Shown piece by piece: positions 44,446-53,389 of a stretch of DNA of 64,000 nt (its first letter is position 1; the number at the start of each line of letters is the position of its first letter). This stretch comes from Lishizhenia tianjinensis (GTDB lineage Bacteria; Bacteroidota; Bacteroidia; Flavobacteriales_D; Crocinitomicaceae): NCBI RefSeq assembly GCF_900116425.1, contig NZ_FPAS01000003.1, forward strand, positions 343,985 through 407,984, in the 5' to 3' direction. The notes under the pieces were generated by a model. The model did no database searches. It saw only the letters and a list, made by a program, of their open reading frames with translations, and was not told where the DNA came from. Made by a program: the position numbers and the translations under genes.

Positions 44446-45015
44446 ATGAAAGCAAACAAAGCACAGCTAAGAGCTCATTTTAAAGAAGAAAGAAAAAAGA
44501 TTTCTCCAAAACGTTTACAAAAAGCGTCTGAAGACATCTGTCTTTCCGTTCTTAAAACCTTTCAATTAGAAAATAAATTGTGTAGTATTTTTCTACCCAT
44601 AGAAAGGCAAAAAGAACTCAATACTTACCAAATATTGGAACGCGCCGTAAACATAGGTGCGAAGTTTACCTTGCCGGTAAGTAACTTTAAAACCGGTGAG
44701 CTTTCGCATGTGCTTTACACCAATGATACAACCTTGGAAATTAATCCCTACGGAATTCCTGAGCCGGTGAAGGGTAAAAAAATTGCCCCAGATAAGCACG
44801 ACATTGTATTTATCCCCCTCTTGGCGGCAGACAAACAAGGAAATCGCGTAGGATATGGCAAAGGGTTCTACGATAGATTTTTAGGAAAATGTAAAGCCGA
44901 TTGTATTTTTGTTGGACTCAACTTTTTCGAACCTGTAGAGGAAATAGAAGATGTATTTGAGGGAGACAAGAAATTAAACTACCTCATCACCCCTGAAAAC
45001 GTAATTCGATTTTGA
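44446..45015 (+). CDS. 5-formyltetrahydrofolate cyclo-ligase
   Basis: At 189 residues it is typical in length. KAQLRAHFKEERKKISPKRL, FTLPVSN, GIPEPVKGKKI and DIVFIPLLAADKQGNRVGYG with GKGFYDRFL form the ATP and folate-binding site of the MTHFS family. It converts 5-formyl-THF (folinate) to methenyl-THF with ATP, keeping the one-carbon pool usable. It is translated directly after ybaB, and a small membrane protein overlaps its stop. In other bacteria the gene is linked with zapA and 6S RNA; here it is not. Confidence 0.94.
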   Translation: MKANKAQLRAHFKEERKKISPKRLQKASEDICLSVLKTFQLENKLCSIFLPIERQKELNTYQILERAVNIGAKFTLPVSNFKTGELSHVLYTNDTTLEINPYGIPEPVKGKKIAPDKHDIVFIPLLAADKQGNRVGYGKGFYDRFLGKCKADCIFVGLNFFEPVEEIEDVFEGDKKLNYLITPENVIRF

Positions 45016-45173
45016 GTTCAGATAATCAAGGAAAATATCATTTACTCATCATAGCATTTATCCCCTTCATTATGTTGGGGTTTCTTTTGTTTGAGAACTT
45101 ACTTTGGGGCTTTTCCATCCTCCTTATAGCTGCGATTACTTTTTTCCTCATCCTGAAAAAGTCTAAGAATTAA
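45012..45173 (+). CDS. Small two-helix membrane protein, TTG start
   Basis: A 53-residue frame starts with TTG whose last bases overlap the TGA stop of the cyclo-ligase gene (TTGA), the usual arrangement for translational coupling. The sequence begins MSSDNQGKYHLL and has two hydrophobic helices (IIAFIPFIMLGFLLFENLLW and FSILLIAAITFFLILKK) and a basic end KKSKN. Composition is that of a real membrane protein, but the length is short and the start is unusual, so I give moderate confidence. Confidence 0.55.
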   Translation: MSSDNQGKYHLLIIAFIPFIMLGFLLFENLLWGFSILLIAAITFFLILKKSKN

Positions 45174-45220
45174 ACGTAACTTTTTATTTGAATTTCAGTA
45201 CCTTATAGGGAGTACTGATC

Positions 45221-45769
45221 ATGAAAATTCTCTGCTATATATTTTCTTTACTTGCACTACTATTATTTACTTCCTACAAGACCGTTGAAAAGGAAGTGAG
45301 ATTTGGTGTGAAAGTCGGTGCTTTCCCTACCGGTAAAATTCAGAATTACGCCATTTTTAGAGACAGGGTAAACGGTGTTGCTATTTCTTATTTCCCAGAT
45401 GAAAATGCTTTTTTAAACTATTTGGCTGGCACCTGGCCCTTGCCTGGAGAAGGAAGACGCAATTATCTAGCGGAGAACGAGGTAGAACATTTTAAAATCT
45501 ACAACTACGCCAAAGATGATTCTATGTGGTATTGTCCGGCCCTCGATTCACTCTGGAAACTCCGCTTTGCCATTCATCCTTTGGATAAAAATAAAGCCAA
45601 CGGTTGGAGCAATGGTATACTTAAACCATCGGCTCGACAATATGAATTTCTGGGTAAAAATTACAACCTCAGAAGTTTTGAAGGCAGTTATTTTATCGAT
45701 TCTAACTTCTTTAAAATTTTGAGAGATGTTACCAACCCTATTTGGGTGGCACATTATAAATCACTCTAA
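45221..45769 (+). CDS. Secreted hypothetical protein
   Basis: The 182-residue product has a signal peptide (MKILCYIFSLLALLLFTSYK) without lipobox and a mature domain with many aromatic residues (YNYAKDDSMWYCPALDSLWK, YEFLGKNYNLRSFEGSYFID). I do not recognise the family. It lies 47 bases after the small membrane protein and overlaps the convergent glycosyltransferase gene by 9 bases at its 3' end. Confidence 0.7.
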   Translation: MKILCYIFSLLALLLFTSYKTVEKEVRFGVKVGAFPTGKIQNYAIFRDRVNGVAISYFPDENAFLNYLAGTWPLPGEGRRNYLAENEVEHFKIYNYAKDDSMWYCPALDSLWKLRFAIHPLDKNKANGWSNGILKPSARQYEFLGKNYNLRSFEGSYFIDSNFFKILRDVTNPIWVAHYKSL

Positions 45770-47077
45770 ACTAAACCTCTTGTTCTTGTATTTTTCTTGC
45801 AGGAAATACACCAAAACGATAACGTATTCCGTCCACTTCATAAGCGAGGAAATCCAAGGTGTTTCAAAGGCATAAAATCCGTAGCTCAGTATGATAACAA
45901 AGCTCCAGATCACAACGAAATTGAATTTGCTAAACATCCCTAAAAACAAAGGTATACTCAAATACCACGGGTGAATGGTTGAACTCAAGATCAAATAAAT
46001 AACATATCCCGCCATCATGTAATACAAAATTTCTATTCTACTATTTACTGGACGCTTTAAAGCTAGAACTATCAAAATACCAACCGTTAATAGGGAAAGA
46101 GCGGGACCGACGATATATACCGTTTCCCAAGTAAAAATTGGATATAAAATTTTTGTTGCAATGCTATAAAAGGAAGAGTTAAACTCAAAATTAGCAAAGT
46201 ACAAACTCAAGCTCTGGGCAAAATTTTCATAATAGGTAGGCCATAAAAAAAGGTGGGTAAAAACAACCAAAGCAATTGCACAATAGAAATAAAAAAGTAT
46301 CGTATGCTTTATACTCAACTGCTTGTAAACAAAGGGAAGTAATAACAAAGGCGTTAATTTCACGTTGATGGCCAGGGCAAAAAAGAGGGCACTTAAAAAC
46401 AACCTATCTCTCAATAAATAAAAGAGGGCTGGCGCTAAAAAGGCTATCATTACTCCTTCGAAATGAAGGTTTATAACCAGCTCTAATAAGACAAAAGGAT
46501 TTAAAAAGAATAAACTCGCCAACTTGGGTGATCTATCAAATTGCAGCAACATTTTAACCGTAAAGTGATGGGCCATAAACAAACTCAAAATGATAAGCGC
46601 ACGCATCACTACCATATTGAACCAAACATCTTTAGAAAAGAGGTTAGAAAGGGCAAAATAAAATTGATTGATGCTCGGGTAACAAGAATAGTTTTCGCGC
46701 GACAACTGCGTTATTCCGGCATACAAATCTTGGTAATAGGCATCGTTTGCAAACCTACTGATTTCCATCAAGGCTTCGGGCGTATGTGCATAGGGATTAA
46801 CGCCATCTAAAATCAATCTTCCATCCCATAAAAATCTATAGAAGTCGGGAGATAAACCTGGCCAAAAAGGAAGTACAATTACCGCACTTATAAAAGTGAT
46901 TATCTTCAGTTCTTTAACCGCATATTGCTTGCGCTGAAAATATAAGGTGAGGTAAAAGGCAAAAGCTAAGGTGTAACTGGAAAAAGTATGAATAAACTCA
47001 TCTTGATGAGCATAGCGTCCTAAGCCTATGATAGTTATGAAATAACCCAATACCCAAAACCACTTCTTCCATTGCAT
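45761..47077 (-). CDS. GT-C type membrane mannosyltransferase-like protein
   Basis: The 438-residue protein consists of about 11-12 membrane helices. After the first helices comes the loop FYRFLWDGRLILDGVNPYAH, with the acidic D...D/E pattern of polyprenol-phosphate-sugar dependent GT-C enzymes (GT87/PIG-M-like). SPKLASLFFLNPFVLLELVI, then AINVKLTPLLLLP and TIHPWYLSIPLFLGMFS, are typical of the same group. It would transfer mannose or another sugar from a polyprenyl-phosphate donor outside the membrane. It is the third gene of a glycosyltransferase operon with a DPM1-like gene, which could make the donor. Confidence 0.75.
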   Translation of the reverse strand: MQWKKWFWVLGYFITIIGLGRYAHQDEFIHTFSSYTLAFAFYLTLYFQRKQYAVKELKIITFISAVIVLPFWPGLSPDFYRFLWDGRLILDGVNPYAHTPEALMEISRFANDAYYQDLYAGITQLSRENYSCYPSINQFYFALSNLFSKDVWFNMVVMRALIILSLFMAHHFTVKMLLQFDRSPKLASLFFLNPFVLLELVINLHFEGVMIAFLAPALFYLLRDRLFLSALFFALAINVKLTPLLLLPFVYKQLSIKHTILFYFYCAIALVVFTHLFLWPTYYENFAQSLSLYFANFEFNSSFYSIATKILYPIFTWETVYIVGPALSLLTVGILIVLALKRPVNSRIEILYYMMAGYVIYLILSSTIHPWYLSIPLFLGMFSKFNFVVIWSFVIILSYGFYAFETPWISSLMKWTEYVIVLVYFLQEKYKNKRFSLE

Positions 47078-47078
47078 A

Positions 47079-48614
47079 TTACCTTCTTTTCAATTCTGAA
47101 AAACCATAGAAAAACACCGCGCCATAACCTAAAGTCAACATGACATGAAAAGGTAGTATAGCGTATGTTTCTGTGTATATATGGTATACGGTAGAAAGTC
47201 CAAAAAGGATAAACAAAAAGAATTCTAAGAACATAGGAAAGCTCATTTTCTTCTTGTCGTACTTATTTCCCTTAAACTCATTTTTCAAGGCCACATTAAA
47301 TTTGGGCGTACGCACAAAAGAACTTTTGATCCCCATATACCCTTCTATTACGGCGATGGAATTATTCACACTTAAACCTGCTGAAACGGTAAGAAACTGA
47401 ACAAAACGCACCGTAAATCTTAAAAATGAAGGCAAGAATTGTTCGCTTTTATCTCGGTAACTTACCCAATAATAATAGAACAAAAACAAGGTAGATGAAA
47501 TGAAGATTGCACTTACATCAAAGACCCAGTCGAAGTGTGAAAAGCTCTCTTTTATGGTCATCAAGGGTAAACTTAAAAGTGACAACAAAAGCAAAACCAC
47601 AAATACAGAGGAATTGAACAAATGAAATAAGCCATGGACTCTATGACTCCTTTCCAATCCTTCCGTCTTGCGCAACAAGGCATTGTTTTTCACAAAGCAC
47701 TCTGCTCCCCCCTTCATCCAACGGTGTTGTTGACTCTTCAAGGCACTCATGGTAATGGGCAATTCTGCAGGTGCAACCACATCTTCTAAGTACACAAATT
47801 CCCAACCTTTTACTTGAGCCCTGTAACTTAGATCTAAATCTTCGGTCAAGGTATCGTGCTGCCAACCGCCTGCATCTTCTATACACGACTTACGCCATAC
47901 GCCACCCGTACCATTAAAATTGATGTAATGTCCTTGCACGTTTCTACCCACCTGCTCTACGCTAAAATGCGCATTCAATCCAAAGGCTTGTAATTCGGTG
48001 AGTAAAGAATAATGCTTGTTCAAATGCCCCCAACGGGTTTGTACCACTCCTACCTTATCATCTTTAAAATGACTTATCGTTTGCTTTAAAAAGTCAGCAT
48101 GCGGTAAAAAATCTACATCGAAAATGGCGATAAACTCTCCTTTACAGGCGTCCATGGCATCATCTAAAGCACCAGCTTTAAAACCTACTCGATTGACGCG
48201 ATGAATATGTATAATGTCAATCTCTTTCTCCGAACGAATTTTAGCAACCGTTGCCGCAACTATGTCTTTGGTTTCATCCGTAGAGTCATCCAAGATTTGG
48301 ATTTGTAATTTGTCTTTCGGATAATCTAATAAGGCAATATTTTCTATGGCTCTTTGCGCCACATACATTTCATTGAATAAAGGAATTTGAACTGTAACTT
48401 TTGGAAAGTAATTTGGATCTACAACCGCACCTTTCTTTTCCTCTTTTTTGGATTTTCTGTACGCTATGGCCAATCGAAATTGCATCACTCCGTACATGAA
48501 AATCAAAAACAAAAGCAAGAGGTAACTCACCAAAATTAAGGTTGCCAATAGTTCTCCCCAGAAATATTCCTTCCCAAAGGCTGTACCCCATTGAAATAAA
48601 AAATCTAAACGCAT
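47079..48614 (-). CDS. Cellulose synthase-like processive/ceramide-type GT2 membrane enzyme
   Basis: The 511-residue protein has one or two N-terminal membrane helices, a cytoplasmic GT-A domain (TVQIPLFNEMYVAQRAIENI, ILDDSTDET, FDVDFLPHADF, TLTEDLDLSYR and the QQHRW motif) and about four C-terminal helices. The D, DxD, TED, QxxRW order is shared by cellulose synthase, hyaluronan synthase and some glucosylceramide synthases; proteins of this length and layout in Bacteroidetes are usually the non-processive CESA-like type. Product unknown. It lies between a DPM1-like gene (12 bases) and a GT-C gene (1 base). Confidence 0.88.
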   Translation of the reverse strand: MRLDFLFQWGTAFGKEYFWGELLATLILVSYLLLLFLIFMYGVMQFRLAIAYRKSKKEEKKGAVVDPNYFPKVTVQIPLFNEMYVAQRAIENIALLDYPKDKLQIQILDDSTDETKDIVAATVAKIRSEKEIDIIHIHRVNRVGFKAGALDDAMDACKGEFIAIFDVDFLPHADFLKQTISHFKDDKVGVVQTRWGHLNKHYSLLTELQAFGLNAHFSVEQVGRNVQGHYINFNGTGGVWRKSCIEDAGGWQHDTLTEDLDLSYRAQVKGWEFVYLEDVVAPAELPITMSALKSQQHRWMKGGAECFVKNNALLRKTEGLERSHRVHGLFHLFNSSVFVVLLLLSLLSLPLMTIKESFSHFDWVFDVSAIFISSTLFLFYYYWVSYRDKSEQFLPSFLRFTVRFVQFLTVSAGLSVNNSIAVIEGYMGIKSSFVRTPKFNVALKNEFKGNKYDKKKMSFPMFLEFFLFILFGLSTVYHIYTETYAILPFHVMLTLGYGAVFFYGFSELKRR

Positions 48615-48626
48615 TCTTCTACTCTA

Positions 48627-49328
48627 CTATTTATTGGTGAATTTGTATTTGAAAACTGCTCCTATAATTTTTATCCCGGCCATAATGGTTCCTTTTACAG
48701 TTCCACTTACCTTGGAAACACCTATACGTTTACGGTATTTCACAGGAACTTCACAAAAACGCATCTTGTGCTTGGCTGCTTTGATCTGCATTTCTATGGT
48801 CCAACCATAGGTCTTGTCTGCCATTTTAAGCTTCGCCAATGAAGTGGATTTAATGGCTCTAAACGGACCGAGGTCTGTAAAACTTGCGCCATAAAAGATT
48901 TTCATGAGTCGCGTTGCCAACCAATTCCCAAAAACTTGTTGGGGTGTCATAGATCCTTTTTCTCGGTTTCCCAAAGCGCGCGAACCGATGACCATATCCA
49001 TTTCATTTTCTAAAATAGGCGTAACCACTTCTATGATTTGTTGGGGATAATCAGAGTAATCTCCATCTAAAAAAACTACAATGTCGGCTTGATTTGCAAT
49101 GGTTCTTTCTATACCTAACAAACAGGCATAACCGTAGCCTTTGCGCTTTTCTGTAAGTACCACCGCGCCCGCCTCTTGGGCTACTTGCACGGTATTGTCG
49201 GTAGAATTGTTATTGACCACAATTACCTCATCTACCAAATTTCTATCTATATCTCCGATTACCTTAGCAATGGATTTTTCTTCGTTAAACGCAGGAATGA
49301 CCACGTTAATAATTGGGGTATTCCTCAT
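48627..49328 (-). CDS. Dolichol/polyprenol-phosphate mannosyltransferase-like GT2
   Basis: The 233-residue soluble enzyme has the GT2 signature INVVIPAFNEEKSIAKVIGD, VDEVIVVNNNSTDNT, VFLDGDYSDYPQQI (the DxD-type metal site) and FTDLGPFRAIK plus WTIEMQIKAAK, close to DPM1/Dpm-like enzymes that load sugars onto polyprenyl phosphate. It is the first gene of a three-gene operon with a cellulose synthase-like GT2 and a GT-C enzyme, so it may provide a polyprenyl-phosphate-linked donor for the latter. It has no membrane helix. Confidence 0.86.
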   Translation of the reverse strand: MRNTPIINVVIPAFNEEKSIAKVIGDIDRNLVDEVIVVNNNSTDNTVQVAQEAGAVVLTEKRKGYGYACLLGIERTIANQADIVVFLDGDYSDYPQQIIEVVTPILENEMDMVIGSRALGNREKGSMTPQQVFGNWLATRLMKIFYGASFTDLGPFRAIKSTSLAKLKMADKTYGWTIEMQIKAAKHKMRFCEVPVKYRKRIGVSKVSGTVKGTIMAGIKIIGAVFKYKFTNK

Positions 49329-49371
49329 CCTAAACTAGCTTACTTTTCATCCTTAAAAATCTAAGGTAACT

Positions 49372-50985
49372 TTATTTTACGTTTGGATTCATACGGGGCA
49401 TGTCATTTCCTAAAAGTATAGGATTGTCATTTACTCTCCCCTCTTCCGGACCATTCTCTAATTTCAATACTCCTCGCGGACAAACCGCAGAACATATCCC
49501 ACATCCTACACAACTTGCACGCACGATATTTTGACCTCTTTGCGCATACCACCTCACATCTATTCCTTGCTCACAATAAGTAGAACAATTTCCACAAGAA
49601 ATACACTGACCACCATTGGTTGTAATTCTAAACCTCGATTTAAAACGTTGAATAATTCCCATGTAACCTGCCATCGGACAACCAAATCTACACCACACTC
49701 TATTTCCTAAAAGCGGATAAAAACCTACTCCTATGATTCCTGAGAAAATAGCACCTATAAAGAAGCCATACCATTCTTTTATCTTGTAAGAAGCAATACC
49801 AAAGGCTTCGTGTTTTCCTAAAGAATAATTCACCAACATCAATATTCCAAGGAAGGTAAAAACAGCAGCTCCTACTAATAGGTATTTTCTTGACTTCCCT
49901 TTGTTCTTGAAGTAAAGTCCTAAAAAAGCACCTAAACCAAGGACTATCCAACCAAATAAAATCAGCATTCCTACCCCTCTACTGGGTACTACAAACTGTA
50001 AGGCAAATTCTTGGTTTAAGAAATAAGTATACATCACCGCCAAAGTCATGATAAACACAAACACCATTACACTGTGAATTACCCAGCGCTCTATCTTCCA
50101 AGCTGCAACAGATTTATCAGAAAGGTGTCTAAAACTATCTCCCGCTGTTTCGGCCAAACCTCCACAACCACAAAACCATGAACAATACCAACGCTTTCCT
50201 AAATAATAGGTAACTACAGGTGTGAGTATTAAAAAGCCTATGATACCCCAAACCAAATAGGCCATACCTATAGGTTGATTCACCTCTGCCACCATTGGAT
50301 CTATTCTATCTGGAGTGATAAAGGAATAATTCAAAGGGTAATAATTTACGGGGTTCAGGTTGTAATAACCTCCGTCATTTGCACCCAAGGCTTCCAAAAT
50401 AAAGGGTAGAAAATAAGCGAAGACCAGTTGCGAAAACATTACAACGAGGGTTCTTATGATTTGATAACGATTATGTCTGTACTTCACCAAAAACTTTGCT
50501 CCTAGAAAGAGGATGGCTAGGGTGTAAAAGGTTCCGTAGACAAACCATTGATCGGCATCTTTGTTTCTAAATAAATGACTCAATCCATCAAAAAGAGCCA
50601 CCAAACCTAAATTGCTTCCATTGGCGCCCAAGCCTAAACCAAGGTGACTCGGATACCAATATAAACTCACATAAAACAAGGTCAATAAAACACCCGATAC
50701 CCAAGCCAAACTACCTCTGTTAGTCAAAGGATTAAAATAAACCCCATTGTTTTTGATACCTGCAGGCGCATTTTTGTAAGAACCCCAGGTATACAAACCC
50801 GTTCCTACGGCCAAGGCAGTAATCATGAAAGGCAAGAAAAACCACGCGGGTTCTATTTGGGCATTCCAGTTCCCCCAGAACAGAACGATGATAAACAAAC
50901 CTATCCCTGTAATGGCCAATCCCACCTTTTGCCAATAATTTAAATATTGACCAGCATCTCCTGTCATTGAATAATTCGTCTCCAT
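49372..50985 (-). CDS. NapH/NosR-like membrane polyferredoxin
   Basis: The 537-residue protein has about eight membrane helices and cysteine motifs of the NapH type: WYCSWFCGCGGLAETAGD near residue 270 and WCRFGCPMAGYM near residue 435. Two [4Fe-4S] ferredoxin clusters follow at the C-terminus, CISCGNCSTYC and CVGCGICSAVC. Such proteins pass electrons between the quinone pool or flavoproteins and periplasmic partners. The next gene upstream, 3 bases away, encodes a FAD/NAD(P) oxidoreductase. The terminal electron acceptor is unknown; no nitrate, nitrous oxide or nitrite reductase is in the window. Confidence 0.85.
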   Translation of the reverse strand: METNYSMTGDAGQYLNYWQKVGLAITGIGLFIIVLFWGNWNAQIEPAWFFLPFMITALAVGTGLYTWGSYKNAPAGIKNNGVYFNPLTNRGSLAWVSGVLLTLFYVSLYWYPSHLGLGLGANGSNLGLVALFDGLSHLFRNKDADQWFVYGTFYTLAILFLGAKFLVKYRHNRYQIIRTLVVMFSQLVFAYFLPFILEALGANDGGYYNLNPVNYYPLNYSFITPDRIDPMVAEVNQPIGMAYLVWGIIGFLILTPVVTYYLGKRWYCSWFCGCGGLAETAGDSFRHLSDKSVAAWKIERWVIHSVMVFVFIMTLAVMYTYFLNQEFALQFVVPSRGVGMLILFGWIVLGLGAFLGLYFKNKGKSRKYLLVGAAVFTFLGILMLVNYSLGKHEAFGIASYKIKEWYGFFIGAIFSGIIGVGFYPLLGNRVWCRFGCPMAGYMGIIQRFKSRFRITTNGGQCISCGNCSTYCEQGIDVRWYAQRGQNIVRASCVGCGICSAVCPRGVLKLENGPEEGRVNDNPILLGNDMPRMNPNVK

Positions 50986-50988
50986 ACC

Positions 50989-52356
50989 TTAAGCTTGTAT
51001 CAATTTTTGCCACCACTTTTTCGGTGTTAAGGCAATGTTCATCTTCTTCTCTGTATTAAATACTGAAATTATCTCTGCTCCATATTGCGTAAAAAACTCA
51101 GGATCAAAAACAGCACTTTCGAAGTTGGTTAGGACTTCAGTTATTGGTGTTTGCTGGTTCAACCAATGGTCAAATACCTCATGGCGCAGGCGTATACCAA
51201 AAGCATTTACACCTATCAAAGCTTTTGTTTGTTCCTCGTACACAAAATGAACGAGGACTTTTCCATTCTTCGATTGAAACACAAACTCCTCTTCACCTGC
51301 TTGCAATTGCGCTTGTACGCTACCATAGGTCTGATATTCCAAATCAAAAAACTTAGCAGAATTAAACCAATTTCCAGGACTATACTTGGTTGGATTTCCA
51401 CATAGCGTTTGGGCCAAAGTTTCGCCCATCATTCGACCTGTATACCAAACTTGCTCTATGGCTTTTCTGCCCGGTAAAGGATTTTTTTGCTCTGTACAAT
51501 CACCTATGGCGTATACATTAGGAATGTTGGTGGCCAAATATTCGTCTACCAATATTCCTCTATTTACGGCAATATCACTTTCAAAAGTAACAGCAATATT
51601 AGGGTGTACACCTATGGTCACCCCTACAAAATCACACTGAATTTCTTTTTGCCCATGCAAGGTTCTTACACCTTTCACCCTACCTACATCCGCTCCAAGT
51701 ATTTCTTCCAATTCTTCAGAAAAATGAAGGGTTAATCCATGATGTTTTTGCAAATGTTGGTCTACAAATTGAGCGTCAGCTTGCGGTAAAACACTTCCCC
51801 AGAAATGAGTATCTCTAACAATAAAATCTACTGTAATATTTCGGGACAAAAGCATTTCTGCCATCTCTACGCCTATCAATCCACCTCCTACTATCACGGC
51901 ATGTTCTACGCCCATAGTATTGGCCTTCATGTACTCCAAATCTTGCTTACTATACAAACCCTGTACACCCAACAATTCTTCTCCCTTCAACTTTAATTCA
52001 TTCGGACGAGAACCTGTAGCAAGCACTAATTTATCATAAGCCAAGCGTTCGCCTTTTTCTAAAGAAAGCACCTGGTGTTGAACGTCTATACATTTTACCT
52101 TATCATGAACCAAGGCGATATCATTATCAGCCCAAAAAGATTTCGGATAAGGTTCCGTATCCTTAAACCGCATGTGCCCCATGTACACATACATCAAAGC
52201 CGTACGCGAGAAAAAATTATCGTGCTCGGCAGAGATCATGGTAATGCGCTTGTTGGAGAGTTTGCGCACATGTCGCGCCAAAGTACTCCCCGCAATGCCA
52301 TTTCCAATTATTACAATGTGTTCCATAGCCATAGTTTGTGTTAAAGACGTTTTCAT
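50989..52356 (-). CDS. NAD(P)/FAD-dependent oxidoreductase (NirB/rubredoxin reductase-like)
   Basis: At most 455 residues; MEHIVIIGNGIAG (FAD-binding GxGxxG) begins at about residue 11, so one of the later starts at 52332 or 52326 is possible. ATGSRPNELKLKGEELLG, VIVGGGLIGVEMAEMLLSRN (NAD(P) Rossmann motif) and VYAIGDCTEQKNPLPGRKAI (second FAD motif) match the pyridine-nucleotide disulfide reductase superfamily, subgroup of NirB/rubredoxin reductases. Together with the polyferredoxin 3 bases downstream it should form a two-component electron-transfer route at the membrane. Confidence 0.88.
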   Translation of the reverse strand: MKTSLTQTMAMEHIVIIGNGIAGSTLARHVRKLSNKRITMISAEHDNFFSRTALMYVYMGHMRFKDTEPYPKSFWADNDIALVHDKVKCIDVQHQVLSLEKGERLAYDKLVLATGSRPNELKLKGEELLGVQGLYSKQDLEYMKANTMGVEHAVIVGGGLIGVEMAEMLLSRNITVDFIVRDTHFWGSVLPQADAQFVDQHLQKHHGLTLHFSEELEEILGADVGRVKGVRTLHGQKEIQCDFVGVTIGVHPNIAVTFESDIAVNRGILVDEYLATNIPNVYAIGDCTEQKNPLPGRKAIEQVWYTGRMMGETLAQTLCGNPTKYSPGNWFNSAKFFDLEYQTYGSVQAQLQAGEEEFVFQSKNGKVLVHFVYEEQTKALIGVNAFGIRLRHEVFDHWLNQQTPITEVLTNFESAVFDPEFFTQYGAEIISVFNTEKKMNIALTPKKWWQKLIQA

Positions 52357-52399
52357 CTGTAGCCGCTTACAAAATACTTAAATAAATTTAGTTGTTTAG

Positions 52400-52590
52400 T
52401 AGGCTGTTCTCCCGAAGTAAATTCGGGACCGGGTCATCCACTATACGCCTTTCAGGTCACTTAAGTTGTCAGTCCTTTCCCCAAAGCTTCTTTAGTCGCT
52501 CTGTCTCAAGGCTTCCACTAAAGTTCCCTTTCAAGTTGTGCCGTTGCTACCCCTAACAGGAGACAGTATTGAGAGTGAGTAAGGAGTATT
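52400..52590. other. Structured non-coding block at the left edge of the accessory island
   Basis: About 190 bases with no reading frame but many inverted repeats: TCCCGAA/TTCGGGA (52412-52429), CTTTAGT/ACTAAAG (52490-52523), and CACTTAAGTTGTCAGTCC pairing partly with neighbouring segments. On the minus strand the block ends GCCTACT, like the 3' end of the group II intron-like element at the other side of the island. It may be a fragment of another retroelement; I cannot identify it. Confidence 0.4.
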
Positions 52591-52915
52591 GAGCATGAAG
52601 GAGTATACATATTTTTGTCTTTCACCTAGTCATTTTAATTACGTACCCTTTTCACATTTAGATTTAACAGCTATAACTTCAGGGCATATAAAAAGACAAA
52701 ACCTAACACCTCATACAAAGAGAAACGACCCTTTCCCCTACAAGAAATTCAAAAAAATAATTAGTTTTAAACCACATAGACTAACAACCACCACCATTCT
52801 TAAGAATCAGGCGGTTTTAAATAATTAAGAATTAATTTGGTGTGTGTATATGCTTGTTACCAGTAATGCAAGGTGAGTGTGCTAACGAACAAGAGTTGAT
52901 AAAACAGGATAAGTT
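52591..52915 (+). other. Low-coding spacer within the island
   Basis: A 79-codon frame (52589-52828) here has biased, repetitive composition and no recognisable feature, so I do not call it. The segment 52846-52890 (CTTGTTACCAGTAATGCAAG ... AACGAACAAG) contains weakly complementary ends of the kind seen between accessory genes in Bacteroidetes. Confidence 0.4.
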
Positions 52916-53278
52916 ATGCAGACTAAAATATACTCGAATAAAGTTTTGATTGGTAAGGCAGACCTGAGTATATCAGATGACAGCATGGGAGTTCTATCTG
53001 GAGAATTTATACCAAATAAAGACTATTTAGCAATTAGGGAGATTAACTGGAAATTTAACTCGACAAATAACAAAGACTTTGATTTGTGGAAGAGTTTAAG
53101 ACTAAATATCCAATTAGAAAATGGATACTTTCTGCATTCAATGGGCAGAATTTCGATTTGGGACATTCAAGAACCTATGGAAGAGAAGATTGACATTGAA
53201 ATAGCTGGTGTTTTTAGACATTTAATAGATGATTTCTTTAAAACTGACCCACCAAGACTTTTTGTTGAAGAACCTTAG
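52916..53278 (+). pseudogene. Hypothetical protein, probably truncated by an in-frame TAG
   Basis: A 120-residue frame, MQTKIYSNKVLIGKADLSIS ... GIFRHLIDDFFKTDPPRLFV-like end EEP, stops at TAG (53276-53278). The same frame continues with plausible coding sequence EDLTIDQKIAFDNELK, a second TAG at about 53325-53327, then EIGLEKGLINLLIGSKKKHV and the next frame. One base change in each TAG would restore a continuous protein of about 230 residues. I read it as a decayed gene, or a decayed fusion of two genes; the family has no known function. Confidence 0.5.
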
Positions 53279-53389
53279 GAAGATTTAACGATTGACCAAA
53301 AAATTGCATTTGACAATGAACTTAAATAGGAAATTGGATTAGAAAAAGGATTAATAAACCTGTTGATTGGTTCTAAGAAAAAGCATGTT

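Noticed and set aside
52589..52828. 79-codon plus-strand frame beginning MSMKEYTYFC
   Set aside because: Low-complexity composition (many H, K, T, P), no recognisable family, lies between structured non-coding DNA and a decayed gene; no ribosome binding site or promoter.
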